From Manduca sexta (taxonomy: Eukaryota; Arthropoda; Insecta; Lepidoptera; Sphingidae): 64,000 bases of DNA. Made by a program: the position numbers and the translations under genes. Positions 14,223-26,915 of this stretch are shown in pieces. Location: contig NC_051139.1 of NCBI RefSeq assembly GCF_014839805.1, positions 2,294,001 to 2,358,000 on the forward strand, written 5' to 3'. Positions within the stretch are counted from its first letter, which is position 1. Each line of letters opens with the position of its first letter. The notes beneath the pieces were generated by a model. The model was not told the DNA's origin and searched no databases. It was given only the letters and a program-made list of their open reading frames with translations.

Positions 14223-14351
14223 TAAATACTTCTTTAGAAAATGATATCGATACATAAATCGATATAGTATATCGATTTTATATATACAAGTAGAAAGAAC
14301 GTCTGATGACGTAAACGATATCCCTGCCGAGGTTTTCTAAAGAAGTATTTA
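14223..14351. repeat. Perfect 19-bp inverted repeat enclosing a TATCGATA/ATCGAT cluster
   Basis: TAAATACTTCTTTAGAAAA at 14223-14241 is the exact reverse complement of 14333-14351. Between the arms lies a DRE-type octamer TATCGATA (14245-14252) plus further ATCGAT hexamers near 14268 and 14281, and a TGATGACGTAA motif. It could be a small MITE or a regulatory hairpin. A clear target-site duplication was not seen. Confidence 0.6.
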
Positions 14352-15944
14352 CCATACAACATATAAATTATACAAATTCTTGAACATCCGGAACGGGCGA
14401 CTATCACGAGCGGGCTTTGAACTCGAAACATATGGTGGATGGCTATATTATGTATTTTTAGTTTAACTGTTACGCTGCTTGTGGGTTTCAAATTTGGTAA
14501 ATGTAGGGGGTTATTCGTATGGAACGGAGTATGTGTGAAATTATTATGAATCTGTTCTTGCTGCATTCTAGGCAAAAGTTGGTACAGAAGAGTAAAAATA
14601 GCCATCTAGATACTAAATAGGAATATTCATTAATATAAAATGCCATATTTAGAAGATTATATCCTTTTAAAACTAGAATAAATTATTGGATAAATTTTAA
14701 ATGAATTAAGAATTAGCTTTTGCTGCGATTTCGAAAGCGACTAAGATTTCTTCGAAGTTCGAGCCGAGTAAGGATTCCATATTTTAGCTCTAGATGCCTT
14801 TCACCGATAATTTGAACCTGATCACTATGCCAGTGTTGGCACAAGGTCCTTAACGTACAGACAGGTAAATGCTCAAGGATTTCATCCTAATTGCTTAAAT
14901 AACAATATTTTGTGAGAGTCCATGTAACCAGATTCCTGCCGGCCTCCTTTTTTGATTTATGTAAAATCTAATTATGATCGATTTGTAGACCACATGCTTA
15001 TTAGTATTGATGTGCTGTGTCGGGTTGCCTTTCGGAAAACTTCACTCTTCGCCGCTGATAGGGAGTTAACCCATACCAGGATATGATCCTGCTATGTTGT
15101 CTGTCTCGTAATTTACTAACACATTGTTGCATAAATCATATAGTGACGTTTGCAACTATAATTAATTTATATCATATTGTATCCACTGTAAAGATAATAA
15201 GGAATAAAACGTTGTCAGGTGCAAAGATATTTTTTTTTGTTTGATTCATATCAGTGACGTAGTTGTAACTGTCTTGCTAATTATACGTTCAGTTGTTCTC
15301 ATAGCTTTGTCATTCTGTGACATGAAGAACATTCAGAAAGAATCCATTGAAATTAAAAATGTTCTTTTTATGTTATAAAATTTGAATTTCGAATTCAATT
15401 AAAAATGTCATGACGCAGTTATTAATTCATTTACTTTGAAGGAATAAGGTTCAAATTAACTGCGTGAAGAGTACATTCCTCATCGCTAACGTTTATACTA
15501 AAATGATGAGCATCTTCGGAATGTTCGTATAAATATGATAAGTTATGCAAATCGGACGCTTTCAAGGAAAGAGCGACATTCACCTTCCAGCTTACGTGTG
15601 TTTATTGTGGATTAATAGTAAGCCTACAAAATTATGTGTTTAATATTCACTTGTACGACATTCCGGGACGATGACTTGGTTATGTCAAATAACATGATAT
15701 AGACATGTCAAGCGAAGAGGAAAGGAAATGTTAAGTTTGTTCTTGGTTTGTTTTGTTCTTTTCGGATAATGTTAGAGAAGCAAGGTAAATTGGAAAGTGG
15801 TTTCATTTTTAGCTTCTATAATGATGAAGCTTGTAGAACAGCCACCACTACCTGTTACTTGGCCTTTAGCAAATATAACTTTTTAGAGTCCTAGGATTGT
15901 TGTTGTTTGGTTATTTGTTGTTTTTTACTTTTTTGAATTTTGGT

Positions 15945-16205
15945 TAGTTAAGTTTTTTTTTATTATCGGACCCCGCTGTCAATTCCGGGGGAAACTTGCG
16001 AATGGGATAATAGAATGCCCCGGCTTAACGGCTGTAGGGCTCATGAGGAAAGTTGGTAGGGGATATCTGGGGAATGGGAATGTAGGGGAAGGAGTAGGAA
16101 CCCTCTTAGGATGGGAGGAGGGGAGAAGATTAATTAGTTAGTCCGGTGCCTGAGCATCTTTAAGAGCACCATAATTTCTTTATTTACTAAGCACATAAAT
16201 AAAAC
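15945..16205 (+). repeat. G-rich block with possible G-quadruplex, probably repeat-derived
   Basis: Base composition differs strongly from the surroundings: a purine/G-rich + strand from about 15970 to 16130. Four G-runs at 16059-16088 (GGGG, GGGG, GGG, GGGG, with loops of 6, 3 and 6) fit the G3+N1-7 quadruplex rule. It ends in an AT-rich tail with AATAAA near 16198. The look is of a LINE/SINE 3' portion, but I cannot name a family. Confidence 0.4.
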
Positions 16206-16469
16206 TTGGTACCTATTCACTGCTAAGTTATTTTTGCGCACCGTGTCTTCATTTAGTGATATGGAAATTTATGTGCAGATACTTTGGCGGCCATGGTTAT
16301 TATGCCCGATAAGTTTTTATCACTTTTTAGGTGTATTTTTATTCACTTTGTTAGTTTAATGACGTACGTAGAATCGAAAAATTTTATAAAATGGCTTGGA
16401 AGTATTATAAATAAATTTTGCTTGGAATTCTATGGTATTAAGTCAAGTATCATTTCAGTTAGATTTATG

Positions 16470-16847
16470 TCATGATTTAGGTGGATTACCTTTAGCTGTT
16501 AGGTCTACATTGATAAGGCTACCGACTACGACATTATCCAAACCTTTCGCTAAAATGTTCAGACGCAATTCACGTTTTTCCGTTAATAGCTTTAGAGTAC
16601 CATTTTCAACTACACCAAATTTAATTTCAATATTAACTAAATTATACGACAAAAGTCCAAAGTCCTTGACTATACAGGACATTATCGCGTGGGTGCTCCG
16701 GAAACGGCGTCGGATGTTTCTGATATTTTGTATAATGAATAACAAGGAGCAAGTGATTACTATGCACCGATTGTGAGCTTCCTCAGTTAAGAAAGGGCCT
16801 AATTGGAAATAGTCGAGTGGAATATTAAGACAAAACGGAAATGGCAT
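16470..16847 (-). other. Unrecognised open stretch, possible retroelement remnant
   Basis: A 125-codon open frame on the minus strand overlaps a 114-codon open frame on the plus strand (16432-16776). Neither translation matches a family I recognise, and no splice signal decides between them. Sequence around 16500-16720 is somewhat GC-richer than its surroundings. It may be a decayed transposon ORF or chance. I do not assign a function. Confidence 0.2.
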
Positions 16848-19437
16848 TTGGTAACTTATTGATATGCTCGTGTTATATCTAAAGACTTAGGTCGCTCGGT
16901 CCTCTTTCGCTTTTTAATCTGTGGCAAGAATGACTCGTGTACGGTTTAAATAGAATTTCTATTTTCAACTTCCGGGATACTATGGACGATTGATGTGATA
17001 TGGCGTCTGTTTGATCTCCTGACGAGTCGTTTGCCGCAAACGCATTATACGCAATACCAAATCTCTAGCTTCAACTTGATTTTCTGTATTCTACCTCCCA
17101 AATTCTACTGGCTAAATAACTCCAAGGTTACTTAAATCGGTTGGCATTTTCTTGTTTGGATTTGCCTCTATTTACTTGACTGTTTACATATCCTATACAC
17201 TGTTGCACACACGTGACATCAGGTGTGTGGCCTTGCGTTATCTAGTATTTGCAATGGACGCCGACGTCATCCGATAAGGTTGTTTGATGAGTTGATAGGG
17301 CGTGGTATGCGCATGCTTAGTTGGATTATGTGAGTATTTAGCGAATGGCGTGTGTATCTTTGTTGTTTATTTATATTCATTCAGATAGGCATCTGCAGTG
17401 CTTAATTAAGTACATATTTTAGCCTTAATTACTAATATATACTTCAATCACAGTCATTAAATTGAGACATTCAAAGATAGTCCGCAATATCTTATTAACA
17501 TTTTGCGAAGTTATGCAAAAATTGGTTGAAACAAATAAAAATTTCGCGGTAAGAAATAATGCTCACAAAACAAAATAATTTTTAGCTTTGACGGATCCGG
17601 TTACTGAAATGTTGGTAAGAAAGTTGCATTTCGCTTGTTTTTGCTTTTCCACGTTAATGCGACCAGTTTTTGAAATGATTATTACCGCCGCGCGTCACGA
17701 ATTGACATAATAATGTTCTTAAATTAGTAAGGATTTTTCTGTTGTATTTCGGTTTGAAGGACATTAAAGTCAATGTTACACTGAGGAGACCCTCGTATTA
17801 TGGTGTCAGGAGAAGATATCAGTCCCTTTTGCGGTCTAATCCCGAATAAATCGTATTAGAAAATCCCACATGTGTTGTCCGGTTTGGAAATGGCATCCAA
17901 AACCTCCCAGGCCATAGCCAGTTTTAAATACAAGCTTCAGTTTTAGAAAAAATATAATTATGGACCGCATTATTTATAGTAGCTTGCATGTATACAATGT
18001 ATGTAAATTGTAAATGCTATATACTCAAAGTTATAAATTTGTTTGATTAATTTATATAACAACTTTTCTGCGCTCTAAATGCTCATTTAGGGCTGAAGCT
18101 TAAGTATAATATAAAGTGTAGTATAAAGTATAAATTTCCTCATTAAGAGACAGTCAATAATGTATTTACAATTATACTAGGTGTTTCATGCGGCTTTGCT
18201 CATCTGCAAAGCCTTTCCCTGTCGGTTAAAAATATTTAATACGCCACCACATTTAATTTTAAACAATCGTTAAAAATGCCATTATTTGTCATGGGAGCAA
18301 ATAACCGAGATAAAAAGTAGCATATGTGTTAATCCAGGAAACGGTCTCTTCCTGTGACAAATTTTATCCAAATGCTGCGTTTAATTCTGACAATATACAA
18401 ACATCCAAACATTTCACAAAATTTCTCATTAATATATGAAGTAAGATTATTATACCCGTGGCTTTTGAGTTAACATGACATGACAGCTTTACTTGCGTTA
18501 TCCTTCATCTGGTTGCGCACGAGCAAGCTTCTTGACGGCACTTCATTTATTATGGCAATCTGTTTCAAAAGTAATAAAGTAGAACCGCTCTGTAGACAGT
18601 ATCAACACGATCCGAGCGGACGAGGGTACAGGTTGTGCCTAAAAAAAATATTTGATTATGGAGACATTGTTGATTGCAATGTAGGCTACCTATACAAGCC
18701 TATATAACAAGTTATTATTAATTGTAGTATCGCGGATTGGATTAAAACGATTTTATGATAGAATTATTATTTTATTTAAAATTTGAATTTAGAATAGCTG
18801 ATGACTGTTAAGCCGCTTTTGGACTTTATTAGTGTTTATGATAAGATTTCTTTGACTTTACTATAAAACATTCAACATCGCATTCAACTTTATCTATAGC
18901 TCTATCTCTTAACCTAACTCAACATAATTAAGACAATTCCAGAGCTCACATAAATCTAAGATAAATGTGTATTATAATAACGTTTCACAACGAATGCTCA
19001 TTGTGTTTTGAAAGCATTGACTAATGCTCGTTTCGCAAATCTTGTGTGGTTCACGGTATCATTGTATGAAGATAATGTGATTTCTGACTGTGATTGTTCT
19101 TATTATTTACGGATTTATCATTGTTTGGGACATGTTTGTCTATGTTTTTTGTGTTTATCTTACTAATGAATGATTGAAGATTGCTACTGGCTTATTGTTT
19201 GTGTTTTCTCATTTTCAAATCTATTGTTGGACTAAGGCTATTTTGTAATAGGGATGCTACAAATGGAAGTAGTGATACATGTTTATAAATAACATTTGCA
19301 ATTGCACTAAAAACATTGTTTACATCGACTAAGCCCATCGATAATTCTTGTATGCTTTTCCTTTTTTTAATATTTTTCCTATGTATACATATATGAACTT
19401 TTTTTTCCTTCCTCCTCAGGAGTCTCCCGAGGTCCGC

Positions 19438-19567
19438 ATGGCGCTGCCGCTGCAGCCGCGCGCGCCGGATCCCTCCGCCCTCGCCGCCTATTGGGCAGAG
19501 TACGAGGACCTCTGCCGCCAGATCAGCACCGCTCACCACAACGACGACGACGATAACCATTATGAAG
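19438..19567 (+). CDS. conu: First coding exon, Rho GTPase-activating protein (conundrum/ARHGAP18-28-40 family), N-terminus
   Basis: The exon runs 19420-19567. A pyrimidine tract ending CCTCCTCAG sits before 19420, and the donor is AAG|GTAGGT after 19567. The start chosen is ATG 19438, the first ATG in the exon; the frame is open to the exon edge (ESPEVR before the Met), so an upstream coding exon would lengthen the protein. It encodes 43 codons plus one base: a Pro/Ala-rich start, then LAAYWAEYEDLCRQI, resembling the YW.E(L) segment before the acidic region in human ARHGAP18, then an acidic DDDD run. Phase 1 at the end matches the next coding exon exactly. GC content far exceeds the introns on both sides. 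In Drosophila, conundrum is a cytoplasmic/cortical RhoGAP that acts on Rho1 and associates with Moesin; the same role here is inferred. Confidence 0.8.
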
Positions 19568-22500
19568 GTAGGTTTATTAGTTTTTTACCGCCAGTATTAT
19601 TCAAATATCGATTAGTACTAAAAATACCGTAGGCAAAAATATAAATAAAAAAGAATAATTTCGTGGTTCTTCCTACAACAAAGTAAGGTTACATGATTAA
19701 GGTGATTACAGAGATTTTACCGCCCTTACACCACTACAACTCTTGTAAACCATCAGCAGTGGCACGGATTTTATAAGACCGAGCGGTGAAGCACAGCGAG
19801 TCTCAGGGAAAACTAATTTGTCTTTATCGCGTAACGAAATTAATTAAATAGAATAGGGATTAGTTGGAAATATTAATTGTCCACTTCCCACCATAGCAGA
19901 TGGAAAGTTTGTGAAAAGTTATAATGATCGTGTATGCGAAAGGAATAAACAATGTGTATTGACGTTCTGTCTGTTATATCATCAACATCTGCTTACCCCA
20001 TCGAGACATGACTTTGCATAAAAGTTTCTCAGATTTTGATATATAAGTGATTATTTATGTCACAAGATTCAGTGACCGACTTGTTTACTAAATATCTATT
20101 TAGCTTCCAACTTGACATTATTAAACGTAACTAATTCACAATCTCGACCTAGACAGGCGAATGCTAAATACCTAACTTTTTGCTTGTCTTTTTGTATGTT
20201 TCATTCAAATCTGTGTCGTGACAGTGGGTTCACTATTTTAAGCATGTTTTTTTTTGTGTTTTTACTATTGTGTTAACGACGTCAATGTCTTTTATCACTA
20301 AAATAAAATCGACGCTTGAACAATCAGCACATAATTTGTCATCGTTTAAAACGATAGTGCTTTGTTTTTTTTAAGATGATAAAAACAGCAAAATGGATGG
20401 AATGATCTCTCTCGTAAATTTAACTCATACGGCTGGCGTTTTAGAATGTAAAAAAAAAAACACAATTCCCAAGCTACTTTAAGGCTTAAAATATTTCAAA
20501 CGATTAAAAGAAATTGACAGTTAATTGTGAAAAATAGTATTTTAATTATCGGATTTATTTATTTTTTAACCTGACCATTATAGGTAGTACGTTTGTTAGA
20601 TTGACAAGAGTCGGCTTATACAAATACACCGAACTTTTGGATGAGGCGTTTGCAACCATTAAAAAATGAAACGAACATGCTGAGGGCAAGCCACTAACGG
20701 GTTACAAACCTCGGCTCAGGATGATCACTGGGAGCGGTCGAGACATACTATTTTAATATCACGTTGGTTTGATAAGGATTCTGTTCTGACTTGATGCTAA
20801 CCAGAGAAGTGTGACTAGATCTTAGGCTTTATAAAAGTTGAAAACTTTTTGTTCATACGTTCTTTAACTTGAGTATTTAGTGTTTGAAATCAAACCATTT
20901 AAAACACTAAAGTCGAAAACTTAATCCAAAACTAATGCAATCTTGATTCGTTATAAATCATTGAGTTTATGTCCAATTAGTTAGCATGTGGCTTGTCCTA
21001 CTCTTAATGGTGTGACATGCTTTACGTTTATTACATTAGGAAAATGTTTATGCAATTTATAACACCAATGGTAATTAATATGAGAAGTGCTAGATGAATT
21101 TCATTAATCAATTTGACGTCAAGCCTAGCCTTGGCCCAAGGTTTTACAAAATATGATCCTTATCAATCCATTAATCCTTACATTAGACGATCAATCTAAT
21201 CGATTATGCCGAGATCTCGGATTGGACTGATGTGAGATTGAAGGTATAATGGTCACCTTACTTCACTCCTCGGTGATAGAAAATGCGTGTCGCTGGTTGC
21301 AGTGGTGGATGGAAAATCGGGATGGAGTGCAAGTTTTTGTTGTATTTGAATTTATATTGACCTAAATACTCGATATGGAACTCAAATACTTAATTTCTCA
21401 GACTAGCGTCATGCTCTAAATGCTAATAACGATATCCATATTACTTAACAGTAGTTCATTATTGATAATAACCTGTTCAAAATAATGTATGACTCATCAT
21501 AATTAAGGCTTAACATTTCGCGATGTTCTTGAAAAAAACGCTAACGTTCACACATGATTTCTTAACTGTGTTCATTTAATCCACGGTCATCGCTGCCGGC
21601 CCACTTGCGCAACTGGCGAGATATTAAATGGAACGGAAGGCTAACATAAAATCATTTAATAGTTTATGTAAGCTAATTATTTTTCTAATTAATTTGATGA
21701 TCTCTCGTATATTGATTAATGACGTTACGGTACGCATGTGGGTTTTAGAAATTAAGCAATGTTATGCGCAATACATGAAGGCAATACATTGGTGTATGTA
21801 TGATGCTTGGTTATAGAAATAGAAAGAACAATAGTATCTACGGATTAACAAGGAGCCTAGTAATGACTTGCGTCTAGACGCCGCCGACTTGACCCTGCAC
21901 GGCGTGTACCCAATTAACTTAATTACCAACGTCTAGAGTGACTTAGGTCGAAAGTCGAGGACGTAAATGAAAGAATATGAAAATCATTATAAAATGCTAC
22001 TGTTTAGATTTCGTAGATTACTCTATCTTTAAGAAAATTGGTTAGTAAATGTTGGTTGATTTACTCTTAATAGTTACTATCAAGGTATGAAATTATTTTA
22101 TCGTTTTATTCTTGGTACTCTTAGAAAGAAACTAAAGTTACAGTTTTATTGGAGGAAGAGTACCCACGCCACCATACAAATGGCGACAAACCCAAAATAG
22201 TCGCTTATTTTGGAGCATAATTCTGGTGACCAAATGTCAACCATTTGAATTGCACTTAATATCTTTCTATAATATAAGTTTGTCGACTTATAAAAGTTAG
22301 TGTTTATTCCATCAGAGAGGTTACGTCGTAAATTGTAATCCAAGAGCCATTATAATAGTTTACAGTTTATGACCATAATAATGATTTTTATTGCGTCGTT
22401 ATTAAACAGTAAATAGAGCTAGATAAGCGGAGGTAATATTCAAAATGTTATTGCGATTTAGTTTTGCGAATAAGGTTGTGTAACCTGTGCTATTATGAGT

Positions 22501-22598
22501 TGTACCTCTGGATTTAGCACGCGACATTTTAAAGCAGATTCTGGATTGGATTTTGGGTCTGAAAACATACTTATATTACTTGGAATTAGAATCTCTGT

Positions 22599-22636
22599 TC
22601 TTTTATCTCGAGATCGTTTGATCTCGAGATAAAAGA
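22599..22636. repeat. Perfect 17-bp hairpin with 4-nt loop
   Basis: TCTTTTATCTCGAGATC (22599-22615) is followed by the loop GTTT and its exact reverse complement (22620-22636). No transposon termini or direct repeats are evident. It is too short for a pre-miRNA and may be a MITE remnant or cruciform. Confidence 0.75.
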
Positions 22637-24099
22637 TAGTTTAAGACCTAAAGTCACTGCTTCAAGAATCTTCTTACTGGTTTCTTCTTTGTTTACCCCT
22701 TCGAAGAAATTAGCTTGTAATATATTTTTTCAAATAAGCGTAATATTGCATAATTGGAACATACTTATTTTTAAGTATGTTTTAATTTACAAATTGTGAT
22801 TTGGTGTTACTTCCTTGTTGCTCAATGAATTTATCTTTTATTAATACATAATTATGGTGGATAGTAATTAAATCGCTGTTAATGAAGTACTTTTATAGCA
22901 AGAGGTAACTGAAAGAGAAGGTGGAGATGATAAATGATCAACTTCGCTTATGATCATGCAGGCAGAGGAAGTGGACAATGCAATTATACTGAAACTTATA
23001 AGTGGAAAATATAATTGGATACAGATGAGAAATCTCGGAAGTTAAAGTCTAGGTACCACTGCAACTGCCAAAACCAACACCTTTGCTTAACTCGTTCAGT
23101 CCTTTAAGAATCATTTATCTTTAATGGTTTGCTTGCTTGTATCTTATAAGGAAAATGCAGTCAGACATCAGACCGAAAGTAAAGGCACGGTAATCATTAC
23201 ATTCCATTGTGGGGATATAAAGGGCCTTTCTTAAAAGGTTAATTGAACAATTCGTGACGCAGGCTTGGTATTTTTCTATAAAAAACAATAAGCTATTACC
23301 GTAAAAGGATTTTATTAAATGGTTAATTAATGATACTTCATGTTTTTTCTTGCCACTGATTATACTGCACCGGTGGTCAAGCGAATTTCAAATGTCGTCG
23401 AATGAGAGATGCTTAGCGAAGCCAAAGTTTATAGGTACAATAACCTATCAACATAATTGGACAAATCGAAAACTTCAAAGCAATAACCTACACGTTAATT
23501 TTAATTAAACATTTTTAATGCGAAATTTATTAACTTCCTTCGAAACCATCAAAGAATATTTGCTAAAATGAGTAATATCTGCAAGGGATTTGCTAATCTT
23601 GAACACTAGCCGAAGTCGTTGCTTTGTCGTCTGCGTTTCCTTGACACACCCAGTGCCTTAATGGATATTGTGACATAGCTAAGTGGTAAAGTACGTAGAG
23701 TTAACATTAAGAAAGCTTTAACTATCTGCATTGAGAGAGGCATCGCATTACCGCTTACTATTAAAAAAGAGGTTAAAAGGCATTTCAGTTTTGTCTGGTC
23801 AGTGACTTCATTTTTTTTTAATAGTTTAGTTATGACTCAAGAAGATTAGTGCATGCATCCGTTATTGTTTTGATTTTTTTTACCTTTATATATGCCGGAT
23901 TTAAGGTTCTTTTTTTAGATGTGATGATTCGCGTATACTTATTTTTCATTCCAATTATATTGAGAGGCTATTGCCTCATAAATAACATTGTATTTTTAAC
24001 ATTTATCCATAATTGATTTTTTCTTAATATGTGTATTTTATGTTACGAATCGTGTTGAACAATATAATACCCTTGTAACAATTAACACTGTCATTGAGA

Positions 24100-24323
24100 T
24101 CTATACATAATATCATAATTCATAATACAAAGTCCCCTTTTCAGTCTGTCTGTATGTTATCGTTTTTTCAAAATCTACTAAACGGATTTTTATAAAATTT
24201 GGTATAGAGATAGTTTAAGACCTTGGGAAGTTTATAGGCTACTTTATATCCAGGGAAAGTCTATAGTGGGATTTTTATCTCAGACATCTCCTTCACGCGG
24301 GCGAAGCCGCGAGCAAAAGTTAG
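24100..24323 (+). mobile_element. Complete short non-autonomous Helitron, 224 bp
   Basis: It starts 5'-TCTATAC and ends with the hairpin CGCG-GGCGAAGC-CGCG followed by AGCAAAAGTTAG, a one-base variant of the canonical CTAG end. The host base before is A (24099) and the base after is T (24324), as expected for Helitron insertion between A and T with no duplication. The length shows a non-autonomous copy with no Rep/helicase ORF. It is related to the longer elements at 37566-39055 and 45743-46035. Confidence 0.8.
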
Positions 24324-25059
24324 TTTCATAAATGCCTTTATAAGTTTAATATTGGAACTTTCCTGCAACAGCCTTGAAGTTAGCAGGTTTCCTCAACAAT
24401 TTCTACGAAGCCATTACCAGAGTACTTCGCGACGTATAATAAAATCCTTTTGCCACTCCTTGGATGCCGATTGCGTTATTATTATCGAACTGTTCGTATA
24501 ATGATGTAAACTTGTTTTGGGTTAGGCGTTAATGTAATTTATGTTAGTCGTTTGGTGAATATTTTGAACTATTAAATGAATAATTGAATTTTTTATTACT
24601 GAAGAAAGAACCGCCTATGTTGTTGGATGGCGATATGTAGGATTTTAAATACCAAATACCTCAGTGTTGTATAGTTCGGTAATTTGAAATTTGAAAGACG
24701 TATTTCTGTCTATTTATAATCCTTCAAGATGATAATTTACATACATTTAGATCTATATGATGGTGATTTAGAAAAGCGTCACTGTTTTTCTATACAATTT
24801 ATTTCCAATAATAAAATATTTCATAAATATAATTGGTGATTTTTGTTTCCTTCATTAATATTAAAGAATGACACTGTAATATGAGTGATTTTCTAAAGGG
24901 CGGCGGAATACCCATCATAAAAAAAATACCAATGTTTTCCTCATGCCTCACTGCACACATTGGTTCAAACATTGGCTCCAACGGACAAATTAAGTTTTAC
25001 TCGACCATATAACCCAAACAGACCGTAATAAGAAATGTTAATGGCCGAACGTGGCAATA

Positions 25060-25721
25060 TGTTTACTCTACCGTGAACGATCGCGAGGCGCATGCGCGGA
25101 GAACTGTACAGCAAATAAGTTGGGTTAGGTTAGGGAGCTCTGGAGGGTCTGGGAAACACGGGACGTCTACATTCTAGATAGTGAGATCTGTCTCTGGCTT
25201 TATGTAGAGCGGTTTTCTTTACTAGACTAGATGATGTCTTTAGAGTTTAGAAGCTAAATATAAGCTCTCTAAGACAAGTAAATAATAAAGAAATGCCATA
25301 AAGTTGAAAACATTGCAAAAGGTCGTATATTTTACAGGTTATTACTCTACGGATTTTTGTTAGTTATCGTTATTTTTTGTTGTAATAAACAAAATTGTTT
25401 TTTATGTAATAAATATATTATTATTTCTTGATATCGTTTACTACCGAGTCGCTACACGGGCACGTCCCGCGCAGCCAATGGGGCGTCGGCGCGGACGCAG
25501 CCCGTTATATCTGAATGAGATTCTTGGTGGTAACGGGACTGCGCCGCGGATCACGGCTCGTGTCATCATGCACTGACGGAAAACCTCATGATTCAAGGAA
25601 CGCTGTCCTTGGTTATGATAATTGAAGAGCCTGACATTTTAATAGTTAATTCAATGGTATTTTCAAGAAGTGGAAGACAATACCTTGAACTGATTAATTA
25701 GTGCAGATGAAGAGTACGATG
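25060..25721 (+). promoter_or_regulatory. CpG-enriched candidate internal promoter and exon
   Basis: An NRF1/Erect-wing palindrome GCGCATGCGC lies at 25088-25097. A second CpG-rich block at 25445-25560 carries AGCCAATGGGGCG (CCAAT box). A consensus donor GATG|GTAAGA occurs at 25721/25722, so a noncoding exon from about 25500 to 25721 is possible. The strand and the link to the RhoGAP gene are inferred; an enhancer or lncRNA start fits equally well. Confidence 0.3.
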
Positions 25722-26637
25722 GTAAGAAATAGTTTGCATAACACTTGAGTTACTGACGTGATGACATATCTAAGTTAGATATATGTTTTTTTATGAAAAA
25801 AACCTGAAGAACAGAATATATTATTTTGTACTTAAATCTGGTCCGTAGATTTGCGCAACACTTACTCAAAAACGTTGGTTTCTAAGTAATCCCGGTACCT
25901 AATGCCGATGTCGTGAAGAGATGAAACTTTACATCTTCATTGCTGTAGTACGACATAATAGTTTTTATTTCCACATAATATAGAAAAATGCAAAGTCTTA
26001 GTGTTCATTCTTGTATTTGTATTAAAGACTGATGGTAGATTTTTTTTAATAATTACAAGCATGTCTGAATTTATGGTCTTGTTTAAAAACAATGACACTG
26101 GATATTGCCTTATTTTTTATTGCGCAGTGTACCCACCTAATGAGGTTTTATGCTCTTCAAATATTTTTTCGCAAAGTACTTTACACTAATGCATTATAAT
26201 GTGGTCACGTGATTACAAAATATTTAACGCTAACCTTTATTTCACTTTATTTAATGGCGGCAAAGACCTTTCTTCTTTTGCATATTATACGGTAATTTAA
26301 TTTTGTGTGCTTGGAGGTTAAACGCAGTCAAAAGAGCGTGACATGCGTTTGGTAGTTTCATTTTTTTAATCTGTAATTAGGAGACGGTTATTAAAAAAAA
26401 CTAGCTTGATACTTTATGTTACTCATGTTTTTATTATTGCTGCTCTAGTTAGAATAAGTACATTGTTACTAAAATAAACTATAATTATACCCAGTTATAT
26501 AGCTTATATGGAAGAATCGTATTCATGTGGTGTAGTTTTTTAAACCTACTTTTTTGACTTCACTATTGATTCTTACGTGAATCATCAAAATCTATCCAGC
26601 AATTCACGTTAAAGAAAAAATGCTTTCATATTAAGGT

Positions 26638-26915
26638 GATGTTACGTCCGCCAACGAATGTCCACAGGTTCAAATCCCAAGGGCACACACCTCTGACTTT
26701 TCTTAAATTATGTGTGTATTCTTTGTGAATTATCGCTTGCTTTAACAGTGAAGGAAAACATCGTTAGGAAACCTGCACATCTGAGAAGTTCTTTATAGGA
26801 ATTTTGAGGGTCTGTGAAGTCTACCAATCCGCACTAGCCCAGCGTGGTGAACTAAGGCCTAATCCCTCTCAGTAATAGAGAAGGCCCGTGCCCAGCAGTG
26901 GGATAGTATATATTT
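26638..26915 (+). mobile_element. tRNA-derived SINE, moderately diverged
   Basis: It contains a Pol III B-box-like AGGTTCAAATCCC at about 26668-26680 and then a body I recognise as a very common lepidopteran SINE: GTGAAGGAAAACATCG, ACCTGCACATCTGAGAAG, CCAATCCGCACTAGCCCAGC and GGCCCGTGCCCAGCAGTGGG in order. The head is eroded, with no clean A box. Family membership is from recognition, not a database search. Confidence 0.8.

Larger units (their letters stand above)
1971..19419 (+). other. Putative intron 1, about 17.4 kb, mostly unique AT-rich sequence
   Basis: No coding exon with splice signals was found on either strand. Listed separately are a CRE-rich cluster (13327-13425), an RTE-like LINE tail (13847-13927), a 19-bp inverted repeat with DRE motifs (14223-14351), a G-rich block (15945-16205) and an open stretch at 16470-16847. 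Large parts (about 2000-13300 and 16850-19400) hold nothing I can name. Modest GC rises at 6120-6260 and 7050-7230 could be enhancers but have no decisive motif. The intron call depends on exon 1 being correct. Confidence 0.4.

Noticed and set aside
14234..14605. 123-codon open frame on the minus strand
   Set aside because: Low-complexity, AT-driven translation with no recognisable domain. It overlaps the inverted repeat and has no promoter or splice support.
25123..25136. GGTTAGGTTAGG, matching the arthropod telomere repeat TTAGG
   Set aside because: Only about two and a half units; too short to imply telomeric origin.
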